Assembly: GCA_937881155.1 (NCBI GenBank)
Contig: CALGFI010000146.1
Location: 1 to 7,710, forward strand
DNA length: 7,710 bases
Origin: an uncultured bacterium
GTDB taxonomy: Bacteria; Actinomycetota; UBA4738; HRBIN12
Direction of reading: 5' to 3'
Part shown: one piece after another, positions 1-6,204 of the stretch
Numbering within the stretch: position 1 is the stretch's first letter
Layout of the letters: each line of letters opens with the position of its first letter
The notes under the pieces: model-generated
The model's database searches: none
Told to the model about the DNA's origin: nothing
Seen by the model: only the letters and a program-made list of their open reading frames with translations
Made by a program: the position numbers and the translations under genes

Positions 1-236
1 AACGTCTGCCCCGTATCCGCCGCAACCCAGCTCATGGGGATGGCCGACGCGTTCGAGTTGCACGGTTGCCCGAAGCGGTTGACGATCTGCGTGTAGCCGT
101 ACGGCCGCGCCGGATAGTTGTAGTGCTTGTCACGCCAGCCGACCCTGGACCAGTGCCACGCGACGAGCGGGAGCGCAAGCGCCGCAACCATCGTCACGAC
201 GACCACCGCACGCGCGCGGCGTGAGCCGATGCTCAC
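1..236 (-). CDS. Unassigned secreted or membrane-anchored protein, N-terminal part only
   Basis: This gene is cut by the left edge; 78 codons are visible, starting with GTG at 236. The start is chosen because a strong Shine-Dalgarno (AGGAGG, 247-252) precedes it and no other start fits that site. The N-terminus has a basic stretch (Arg 6, 7 and 9), then a hydrophobic segment of about residues 10-26, followed by Trp-His-Trp. No clear signal-peptidase site is visible, so it may be an uncleaved anchor or a signal peptide. The exported part begins with a Tyr/Pro-rich stretch (YNYPARPYGY, 40-49) and a segment with FGQPCNSNAS (55-64). The FGxPC pattern faintly recalls the start of some actinobacterial or phage cell-wall peptidase-like proteins, but the catalytic region would lie outside the window, so I assign no function. 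It lies 122 bases downstream of ppdK on the same strand. It is absent from the six-frame list only because it is truncated. Confidence 0.75.
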   Translation of the reverse strand, partial: MSIGSRRARAVVVVTMVAALALPLVAWHWSRVGWRDKHYNYPARPYGYTQIVNRFGQPCNSNASAIPMSWVAADTGQT

Positions 237-246
237 CGTGCCACCA

Positions 247-252
247 CCTCCT
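247..252 (-). promoter_or_regulatory. Ribosome binding site of the partial gene at the left edge
   Basis: On the minus strand AGGAGG, continuing as AGGAGGTGG, lies 10 bases before the GTG at 236. It is one of the strongest Shine-Dalgarno matches in the window and fixes the start of the truncated gene. Confidence 0.7.
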
Positions 253-296
253 ATCGGGGGAGATGTGGCGGGGGAAGGTGTGCGAGCCTAGGCGAT

Positions 297-311
297 CGCG
301 CCGTCGGCGCG
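297..311 (-). terminator. Small GC-rich hairpin in the ppdK downstream gap
   Basis: CGCGCC, a three-base loop and GGCGCG form a perfect 6-bp stem, 48 bases beyond the ppdK stop codon. No T-tract follows, so it is not a classical intrinsic terminator. It could end or slow the ppdK transcript, as U-tract-less hairpins are proposed to do in actinomycetes, or it could be chance in GC-rich DNA. The rest of the 237-358 gap shows no convincing promoter. Confidence 0.2.
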
Positions 312-358
312 CATCACCAACTCGGGTGAAACTCGCTCCCGTCCGGGCGATATCGCGG

Positions 359-3079
359 TTACTTCGAGGCCGATTCCGCCGAGCCGACGGCGGCCTGACC
401 GGCGGCGAGGCGCGCCGTTTCGACCCGGAACGGTGAGCAGCTCACGTAATCGAGCCCGATCTCGTGACAGAACACGACGCTCGCCGGATCGCCGCCATGC
501 TCGCCGCAGATCCCGAGGTGGAGGTTCGGATTGGCGGCCTTCCCCTCGTCGACGGCGAGTTGCATCAGTCGACCGACACCCTGCCGGTCGATCGTGACGA
601 ACGGGTTCGCCGGCACGAGCTTGCGCTCCTCGTACATGCCGACGAACTTGCCGATGTCGTCGCGGGAGAATCCGAAGCCCATCTGCGTGAGGTCGTTCGT
701 GCCGAACGAGAAGAAGTCGGCCACCTCGGCGATCTCCCCGGAGGTCACGGCGGCCCGGGGGACCTCGATCATCGTCCCCCACTCGAAATGCTCGATCGTC
801 GCGCTCGCGCCCTCCAGCACCTCGCGAGCGACCGGCTCCAGCTCGGCACGCATCTGCTCGAGCTCGGCCTTCGTCGCCACCAGCGGGATCATGATCTCGA
901 CCTTCGGGTCTCCGCCGTCCTTGCGGACCTGTGCGGCGGCCTCGCAGATCGCGCGCACCTGCATCGCGTACAGGCCCGGCTTCACGATGCCGAGACGGAC
1001 GCCGCGTAGGCCGAGCATCGGGTTCGCCTCGTGCAGCTCGTTGACCTTCCGCAGCAGGATCCTCGCCTGCTCGAGCGGGATCCTCTGGTCGCGCAGCACG
1101 ACGACGTCCTCGCCGTTGTCCTCGGCCCTCGTCACCGCGACCGCGAGATCCACCTGGTTGGGCAGGAACTCGTGCAGCGGCGGATCGAGAAGCCGAACGG
1201 TCACCGGCAAGCCGTCCATCGCCCGGAAGATGCCGACGAAGTCCTCACGCTGGAGCGGCAGCAGCTTGTCGTAGGCCGACTGTTCCTCCTCGGGGGTATC
1301 GGCGAAGATCATCTGCTGAACAGCCGCCACGCGTTCCTGGCCCAGGAACATGTGCTCGGTCCGGCACAGGCCGATGCCCTCCGCCCCGCGTTCGCGGGCG
1401 TTGGTCGACTGGTCCGGTGTGTCCGCGTTCGCGCGGACGCGCAGGCGCCTGCGCACATCGGCGATCGACATGATCCGATCGAACGCCTTCCAGATCCTCT
1501 CCTCGCGAGCGGCCGCGTCGCCCGAGCGGGCCTTCTCGAGCACCGACTCCTCGAGCGGCAGCTCACCGACGTACACGTTCCCCGTGAAGCCGTCGATCGT
1601 GACGACGTCGGTCTCCTTCACGGTCGTGCCGTTCGCCGTGAACGAACGCGTACCGAAGTCGATCCTGACCGCGTCCGCGCCGCACACGGCCGGGATGCCC
1701 TCGCCCCGCGCGACGACCGCCGCGTGCGAGTTCGTTCCGCCGGCGCTGGTCAGGATCCCCTGCGACGCGATCATGCCGTGGTAGTCGTCCGGCGTGGTCT
1801 CGCGCCGGACGAGCACGACCTTGTGTCCCTCCCTCGCGCGCGCCTCGGCGTCGTCCGCCGTGAACACGACCTCGCCCACCGCCGCGCCGGGCGACGCGTT
1901 CAAGCCCTTCGCGATCGGCTGGGCCCCATCGGCCTTCACGCGCCGCTTGAACAGCTCTTCGAGGCGGTTGGCGTCGACGCGCAGGAGCGCTGAGCCCTCG
2001 TCGATCAGGCCCTCGTTCAGCATGTCGAACGCCATGACCCATTCGGCGAACGCGGTTCGCTTGCCGATGCGCGTCTGGAGGATCCAGAGCTTGCCCTTCT
2101 CGATCGTGAACTCGATGTCGCACATATCGCGATAGTGCTTCTCGAGCGTGTCCATCACCTGACGAAGCTCTCGGTAGGACTCAGGATCGAACTCCTCTAG
2201 CTCCTGCAGCTTGCGCGTGTTCCGAATGCCCGCAACTACGTCCTCGCCTTGTGCGTTCTCGAGGAAGTCGCCGTATGGGACTTTCTCTCCGTTTGCCGGG
2301 TTCCGGGTGAACGCCACTCCGGTCCCCGAGTCCGACCCCCGGTTGCCGAAGACCATCCCTTGCACGTTGACGGCGGTCCCGAGGTCGTCGCTGATCTTGT
2401 TCTGGCGCCGGTAGTCGCGGGCCCGCTTGCCGTTCCACGACTTGAACACGGCCTCGACGGCCAAGCGAAGCTGTTCGGTCGGATCGGTCGGGAAGTCGGA
2501 ATCGGTATGCCGCTTGTAGATGTCGAGGAACTCGGCATGGAGCGCGCGCAGGTCGTCGGCGTCGAGATCGGTGTCCTTGGCTCCCTCGCCCTTGGCCTCC
2601 TTCGCCCGGTCGAGCGCCTGCTCGAAGGCCTCGCCGGGCACGCCCATGACGATCTTGCCGAACATCTGGACGAACCGACGGTAGGCGTCCCACGCGAAGC
2701 GCCAGTCGCCATCGCTCTGTTTGGCCAACCCCTCCAGCGACCGGTCGTTCAGCCCAAGGTTGAGGACCGTGTCCATCATCCCGGGCATCGAGAACTTCGC
2801 GCCGCTACGGACGCTGACCAAGAGGGGGTCTTCTGCGTCGCCGAGCTTCTTCCCCATCGAGGCCTCGAGCCCCTGCCGGTGCTCCTCCGTCTCCTCCATC
2901 AGGCCCTCTGGGAAATCGCCCTTACCCAGATATGCCAGACATGCCTCGGTCGTGATCGTGAAGCCGTGTGGCACGGGCAGACCCATGTTCGTCATCTCGG
3001 CGAGGTTTGCTCCCTTTCCGCCGAGGAGGTCCTTCATGTCCTTGTTGCCCTCGGAGAAGTCGTAGACGTACTTGGTCAC
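359..3079 (-). CDS. ppdK: Pyruvate, phosphate dikinase (PPDK)
   Basis: PPDK (EC 2.7.9.1) interconverts ATP, pyruvate and phosphate with AMP, PEP and pyrophosphate in the cytoplasm. It serves glycolysis with PPi or gluconeogenesis. The protein has 906 residues, slightly longer than the usual 870-880. The N-terminal ATP-binding domain shows GGKGANLAEM (20-29), VSVRSGAKFSMPGMMDT (88-104) and LWILQTRIGKR (331-341). The central swivelling domain carries the phosphoryl-carrier His452 in SHAAVVARG (451-459). The C-terminal PEP/pyruvate barrel has GIGLCRTEHMF (568-578), RLLDPPLHEFLP (629-640), GTMIEVPRA (768-776), FGTNDLTQ (792-799) and the catalytic Cys858 in CGEHGGDP. All key residues I know for this enzyme are present. 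The residue two before the catalytic His is Asn450 rather than the usual Thr. The GTG start at 3079 has GGAGG (3086-3090) six bases upstream, and the family N-terminus begins there. The stop is TAA. It lies 50 bases after the lipoprotein gene and may be read from that operon or from its own promoter. Confidence 0.97.
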   Translation of the reverse strand: MTKYVYDFSEGNKDMKDLLGGKGANLAEMTNMGLPVPHGFTITTEACLAYLGKGDFPEGLMEETEEHRQGLEASMGKKLGDAEDPLLVSVRSGAKFSMPGMMDTVLNLGLNDRSLEGLAKQSDGDWRFAWDAYRRFVQMFGKIVMGVPGEAFEQALDRAKEAKGEGAKDTDLDADDLRALHAEFLDIYKRHTDSDFPTDPTEQLRLAVEAVFKSWNGKRARDYRRQNKISDDLGTAVNVQGMVFGNRGSDSGTGVAFTRNPANGEKVPYGDFLENAQGEDVVAGIRNTRKLQELEEFDPESYRELRQVMDTLEKHYRDMCDIEFTIEKGKLWILQTRIGKRTAFAEWVMAFDMLNEGLIDEGSALLRVDANRLEELFKRRVKADGAQPIAKGLNASPGAAVGEVVFTADDAEARAREGHKVVLVRRETTPDDYHGMIASQGILTSAGGTNSHAAVVARGEGIPAVCGADAVRIDFGTRSFTANGTTVKETDVVTIDGFTGNVYVGELPLEESVLEKARSGDAAAREERIWKAFDRIMSIADVRRRLRVRANADTPDQSTNARERGAEGIGLCRTEHMFLGQERVAAVQQMIFADTPEEEQSAYDKLLPLQREDFVGIFRAMDGLPVTVRLLDPPLHEFLPNQVDLAVAVTRAEDNGEDVVVLRDQRIPLEQARILLRKVNELHEANPMLGLRGVRLGIVKPGLYAMQVRAICEAAAQVRKDGGDPKVEIMIPLVATKAELEQMRAELEPVAREVLEGASATIEHFEWGTMIEVPRAAVTSGEIAEVADFFSFGTNDLTQMGFGFSRDDIGKFVGMYEERKLVPANPFVTIDRQGVGRLMQLAVDEGKAANPNLHLGICGEHGGDPASVVFCHEIGLDYVSCSPFRVETARLAAGQAAVGSAESASK

Positions 3080-3109
3080 GGCAAGCCTCCGGTCGTGCGT
3101 GGTCGGGTC

Positions 3110-3115
3110 AGTCTA
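3110..3115 (-). promoter_or_regulatory. Candidate -10 element upstream of ppdK
   Basis: TAGACT on the minus strand matches a common actinobacterial -10 form and lies 30 bases before the ppdK start, leaving room for a leader of about 24 bases that contains the Shine-Dalgarno. No good -35 is visible at 16-18 bases upstream, where the sequence is the end of the lipoprotein gene. The same sequence context recurs upstream of glyS, which raises confidence somewhat. Confidence 0.3.
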
Positions 3116-3129
3116 CGGTGGGCCGGCGC

Positions 3130-4461
3130 CTAGGCCGCCTCGACAAGGTCAACGAGAATCTCGTCGCTCGTCGCGAACGCCACGCTGACCGACGTGCCGT
3201 CGACGGGAAGCACCTCGGCAATCTGGTCACCGTCAGCGATCCACCGCTCCATCGCCGTCGCGAACTCGTCCGCGTCCTCCGGTGCGTCCCACTCGGTGCT
3301 GAGGATGACCGCGACGTCTCGGCCATGGGACCACGCGCGGTAGATCCCTCCATCCCAACCGGCGGCCGCGTCGGCCGCGTCGGCATCGTCGATGCGCAGA
3401 GAGAGCGCGAGATCGAGCCACATCTCCCCCACGCTCTGCACGTCCAGGTCCTTCCAACCTCCCCCGATGGCGCCGGAGATGTCCGGGACGTCGACGGGCG
3501 TCGGTACGTCGTCGGGATAACGCTCGGGATGGATGATCTGCTCGGTCGACACGGGCAGCTCGCGGAACACGCTGTCGACCGCGTCGAGCCCCCCGGCGGT
3601 CTCGACCTGTGTGATGAACCTGAGCCCATCGAGGTACGGCCACTGCTGGATCGCGTCGATGAACGGCGCAATGGTGCTCGGAGGGGGTTCCTGCGCCGCG
3701 GCCTCGGCGCTCAGCTCGATCTGCTCCTCCACCGAAAGGAAGCCCTGCGCCCATCGCAGCATGAAGAACGTCGCGTTGCCCTCGACCACCGCGAGCGCGG
3801 CCTGGAGCTCCTCGTCGCGGCACTGCGCGCCGAGCAGGTCGATCTGCTCGAGGCCGAAGCGCTGATCGTCGATCGCGTGGGTGAGCTCGTGCGCGAGCGT
3901 GACGCGCTCGAGCGGTGACGGATCGCTCGTCCCGATGAAGACGAGCTCGCCCGTGATCGTGTCGTAGTACCCGATCACCTGCGTCGACACGTATTCGAGC
4001 AGCTCCTCCCGGATGCTCGTCCCCTCGGGGATCACGCCGATCGTCTGCCACGCGCGACTCCGACGGTCGTAGAACCGCCGAGGGAACGTTGTCTCGACGT
4101 AGTCACGGACGCCTTCGGCGACCTCGGCCGGCGGCTTCGGTTCGGCGACCACGCGCTCGCTGAACCCGAACCCACGGATCTGCTCGAGCTGACTCATGAC
4201 GTCGGCGATCGCCGGCGGCGTCGGCCCCTCGGCAGGAGCGCCGTTGCCCTGGTTGAACTTCGGCTGCGGCAACGTGCACAGCCGCTCGAGCGCGGCGAGT
4301 GCCGAGTCGCGGCCGCCGGAAGGCGGCGGTACCTCCTCGGGTGACGGCTCATCCATCGACGGCGAGACGGGTGACTCGCCGTCCGGTGCCGGCGCGTCAT
4401 TCGACGTGCATGCCGCAGCCAGCAGGAGCGCGACGACGAGTCCGCGAGTGAGCTTCGTCAT
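3130..4461 (-). CDS. Lipoprotein with HExxH zinc-metallopeptidase signature (uncharacterised family)
   Basis: The 443-residue protein begins with a lipoprotein signal: MTKLTR, a hydrophobic core and the lipobox LAAAC with lipidated Cys18. A Pro/Ser/Glu-rich linker follows (about 19-50). The core has HELTH (191-195) in LAHELTHAIDDQRF and, 32 residues later, VVEGNA (225-230), whose Glu227 would be the third zinc ligand of a gluzincin-type site. Downstream are STEQIIHPERY (305-315) and AAAGWDGGIY (365-374). This combination, HExxH, EG[DN]A, STEQI[IL]HP and AAGWxG, matches a family I recall from Actinobacteria and Chloroflexi without known substrate; that recollection is unverified. Besides Cys18 only Cys62 and Cys214 occur, a possible disulfide outside the membrane. 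ATG at 4461 is preferred over the longer frame to 4632: it starts a proper signal peptide, has GAGG five bases upstream, and overlaps the TGA of the preceding gene (ATGA), so the two are probably translationally coupled. The stop is TAG. Peptidase activity is inferred, not shown. Confidence 0.85.
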   Translation of the reverse strand: MTKLTRGLVVALLLAAACTSNDAPAPDGESPVSPSMDEPSPEEVPPPSGGRDSALAALERLCTLPQPKFNQGNGAPAEGPTPPAIADVMSQLEQIRGFGFSERVVAEPKPPAEVAEGVRDYVETTFPRRFYDRRSRAWQTIGVIPEGTSIREELLEYVSTQVIGYYDTITGELVFIGTSDPSPLERVTLAHELTHAIDDQRFGLEQIDLLGAQCRDEELQAALAVVEGNATFFMLRWAQGFLSVEEQIELSAEAAAQEPPPSTIAPFIDAIQQWPYLDGLRFITQVETAGGLDAVDSVFRELPVSTEQIIHPERYPDDVPTPVDVPDISGAIGGGWKDLDVQSVGEMWLDLALSLRIDDADAADAAAGWDGGIYRAWSHGRDVAVILSTEWDAPEDADEFATAMERWIADGDQIAEVLPVDGTSVSVAFATSDEILVDLVEAA

Positions 4462-4676
4462 CGGCGCCTCGGGGCGAGGACGCTCACGGCCGCGACCACG
4501 ATCGCCGCGACGGACACCCCTGCCGACGCCCACAGCAAGCGGATCGACTCCAGGCGGCCGAGGAACGAGGCCACGAACAGGCCGCCGGCAACTGCCATCA
4601 GCACGAAGGCAATCGCGTACACCCGCACCCATCTATGCTGATCGCCGGGGGTTCGCAGAACGTTCGCTTCGCTCAC
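4458..4676 (-). CDS. Small two-helix membrane protein, unknown function
   Basis: This is a 72-residue protein with two hydrophobic segments, about residues 17-39 and 47-67, joined by a short loop (GRLESIR) and ending in PRRR. The basic residues flanking the pair suggest both ends are cytoplasmic. I do not recognise a family. A longer reading from GTG at 4721 (87 residues) is possible, but the inner GTG at 4676 has a far better ribosome site (GGAGGAG, six bases upstream), and the added 15 residues are a charged, non-hydrophobic extension. The gene follows glyS by 52 bases and its TGA overlaps the ATG of the lipoprotein gene. The tight coupling suggests the two products are made together, perhaps as a membrane partner of the lipoprotein, though small membrane proteins are often carried in operons without such a link. 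Confidence 0.75.
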   Translation of the reverse strand: MSEANVLRTPGDQHRWVRVYAIAFVLMAVAGGLFVASFLGRLESIRLLWASAGVSVAAIVVAAVSVLAPRRR

Positions 4677-4682
4677 CGTCCT

Positions 4683-4689
4683 CTCCTCC
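4683..4689 (-). promoter_or_regulatory. Ribosome binding site deciding the start of the small membrane protein
   Basis: GGAGGAG on the minus strand is followed by AGGACG and then GTG at 4676. The only alternative start, GTG at 4721, has just a weak AGGA that overlaps the glyS stop codon. The shorter 72-residue product is therefore preferred. Confidence 0.6.
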
Positions 4690-4728
4690 GCCGCTCCCGG
4701 TCTGGTTTTCGGCTCGGCCACGAGGTTC

Positions 4729-6102
4729 CTACAGGCGTTCGGCGAGATAGGTCACCAGGTTCGCGACCGGTAGTCGCTCCTGCGCCATCGAGTCGCGTTC
4801 GCGCACGGTGACGGCGCGATCCTCGAGCGTGTCGAAGTCGACCGTGACGCAGTAGGGCGTCCCTACCTCGTCCTGGCGCCGGTACCGACGCCCGATCGAA
4901 CCTGCGTCGTCGTAGTCGCACATCCACTCCGCTTTCACCAGGTCGAACACAGCGCGGGCCTCCGGCGTGAGCCGTTCGTTCCTCGACAGCGGAAGCACGG
5001 CGACCTTCACTGGCGCCAGCTCCCTGCTGAGGGCCAGGTACGCCCGCTTCTCGGTCCCTCCCTTGGCGGTCGGCGCCTCCTCCTCGCGATATGCGTCGAT
5101 CAGGAACGCGAGGAGCGCGCGATCCACGCCGGCCGCCGGTTCGATCACGTAGGGGTGGTACCGCTCGTCGCGGTCCTGGTCGAAGTAGGTCATGTCTTGG
5201 CCGGAGAACTTCTCGTGCTGCTTGAGGTCGAAGTCCGTTCGGTTGGCGATGCCCTCGAGCTCGCCCCAGTCAGTGAACGGGAAGCGGTACTCGATGTCGA
5301 CGGTGCGCTTGGAGTAGTGAGATAGCTCGTCCGCGTCGTGCTCGCGAAGCCGTACGTTCTCCTCCCGCAGCCCAAGATCCAGATACCAGCGACGGCGCTG
5401 TTCGATCCAGTAGTCGTGCCACTGCTCGTCCGTCCCGGGCTCGACGAAGAACTCCATCTCCATCTGCTCGAACTCGCGCATGCGGAAGATGAAGTTCCCC
5501 GGCGTGATCTCGTTACGAAACGACTTGCCGATCTGAGCGATCCCGAACGGCACCTTCTTCCGCGACACCGACTGGATCGTCACGAAGTCGACGAACATCC
5601 CCTGGGCGGTCTCCGGTCGCAGGTAGACGGCGTTTGCCTCATCGACGACCGGACCCATGTGCGTCTTGAACATCAGGTTGAAGTTCCTCGGGTCGGTGAA
5701 GTCGTGGTGCCCGCAGTTCGGGCAGGTCGGCCGCTCGTGCATGTCGACGGTCGTCTCGTCCTCCTCGTGCCCCGACTGCGGCGCGTGGACGCCGGGCAGG
5801 TGATCGGCGCGGAAGCGCTGATGGCAGTTCAGGCACTCGACGAGCGGATCGGTGAACACCTCGAGGTGACCGCTGGCCTCCCAGACCCGAGGAGACATGA
5901 TGATCGCGGCGTCGAGACCGACGACATCGTCTCGAAGCTGGACCATCGAACGCCACCAGGCGTCCTTGACGTTCCGTTTCAGTTCGACGCCGAGCGGGCC
6001 GTAGTCCCACGACGATCGCAGCCCGCCGTAGATCTCGCTCGACTGGAACGCGATCCCCCGTCGCTTGGCGAGGGAGGTGATGGCCTCCATCAGTCCGGCC
6101 AT
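4729..6102 (-). CDS. glyS: Glycyl-tRNA synthetase, dimeric single-chain type
   Basis: This class II enzyme (EC 6.1.1.14) charges tRNA-Gly with glycine in the cytoplasm. At 457 residues it is the alpha2 form, not the split alpha/beta form. Motif 1 includes YGPLGVELKRN (34-44). Motif 2 is FRNEITPGNFIFR (195-207), running into EFEQMEMEFF. Motif 3 is EPAAGVDRALLAF (321-333) with its Arg328. A zinc-ribbon-like insertion has CLNC (90-93) and CPNC (127-130). LRPETAQG (161-168) and WGELEGIANRTDFDL (279-293) are further family hallmarks. The anticodon-binding domain fills about 363-457, with GSIGRRYRRQDEVGTPYCVT (401-420) and TVRERDSM. It resembles mycobacterial GlyRS as I recall it throughout, with no breaks. 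ATG at 6102 has AAGGAG nine bases upstream (6112-6117); the ATG four codons later would be too far from that site. The stop is TAG. A 102-base gap separates it from uppS, so it probably has its own promoter. Confidence 0.98.
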   Translation of the reverse strand: MAGLMEAITSLAKRRGIAFQSSEIYGGLRSSWDYGPLGVELKRNVKDAWWRSMVQLRDDVVGLDAAIIMSPRVWEASGHLEVFTDPLVECLNCHQRFRADHLPGVHAPQSGHEEDETTVDMHERPTCPNCGHHDFTDPRNFNLMFKTHMGPVVDEANAVYLRPETAQGMFVDFVTIQSVSRKKVPFGIAQIGKSFRNEITPGNFIFRMREFEQMEMEFFVEPGTDEQWHDYWIEQRRRWYLDLGLREENVRLREHDADELSHYSKRTVDIEYRFPFTDWGELEGIANRTDFDLKQHEKFSGQDMTYFDQDRDERYHPYVIEPAAGVDRALLAFLIDAYREEEAPTAKGGTEKRAYLALSRELAPVKVAVLPLSRNERLTPEARAVFDLVKAEWMCDYDDAGSIGRRYRRQDEVGTPYCVTVDFDTLEDRAVTVRERDSMAQERLPVANLVTYLAERL

Positions 6103-6152
6103 GCGCTTGTGCTCCTTCCCGGTCGCTGGCGGCGGCCGCTGGCGTGGACGTC

Positions 6153-6179
6153 AGTGTACGGGCACGATGCCGCAGCCAA
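6153..6179 (-). promoter_or_regulatory. Candidate promoter for glyS
   Basis: TACACT (6153-6158) is a plausible -10. TTGGCT (6174-6179) could be a -35, but the 15-base spacer is shorter than the ideal 17. Transcription would start near 6146, giving a leader of about 44 bases that holds the Shine-Dalgarno. The -35-like box lies inside the hairpin described at 6169-6195. The leader is too short for a T-box. Confidence 0.3.
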
Positions 6180-6195
6180 GGACCGGCTCCGCGGC
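6169..6195 (-). terminator. Hairpin after uppS, possible terminator
   Basis: Nine bases after the uppS stop, GCCGC and AGCC (separated by a two-base GG bulge) pair with GGCT and GCGGC across a seven-base loop, giving nine base pairs. It is not followed by a T-tract, so classical intrinsic termination is doubtful. Its position between the recO-uppS pair and glyS suits a transcript boundary. Confidence 0.3.
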
Positions 6196-6204
6196 GTCGG
6201 GGGG

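Noticed and set aside
319..335. Direct repeat AACTCG, two copies 11 bases apart, in the gap downstream of ppdK
   Set aside because: A six-base repeat is too short to distinguish from chance, although the one-turn spacing would suit a regulator site. There is no third copy.
347..356. Perfect 10-base palindrome GCGATATCGC just after the ppdK stop
   Set aside because: Palindromes of this length are expected several times by chance in a window of this size; it has no loop for a good hairpin and no neighbouring copy.
1031..3133. Long plus-strand frames (320 and 294 codons) and other frames opposite ppdK
   Set aside because: They are antisense shadows of ppdK, which has all its catalytic motifs intact. 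Their composition is biased and shows no recognisable domain.
286..3135. GCCTAGGC octamer in both the ppdK downstream gap (286-293) and at the end of the lipoprotein gene (3128-3135)
   Set aside because: Two copies of an eight-base GC-rich palindrome near gene ends are suggestive but not enough to call a site. The copies differ in context.
3119..3136. GGCC...GGCC inverted repeat at the end of the lipoprotein gene
   Set aside because: It makes only a four-base-pair stem with an eight-base loop and no T-tract, too weak for a terminator.
4462..4632. N-terminal extension of the lipoprotein frame up to 4632
   Set aside because: The 57 extra residues are Arg/Gly/Pro-rich, overlap the small membrane protein gene in another frame, and would bury the lipoprotein signal peptide. 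ATG at 4461 is clearly better.
6103..6204. Possible T-box or other riboswitch in the glyS leader
   Set aside because: The gap is only 102 bases, and the leader from the candidate promoter about 44. No T-box sequence or specifier-loop arrangement is visible.
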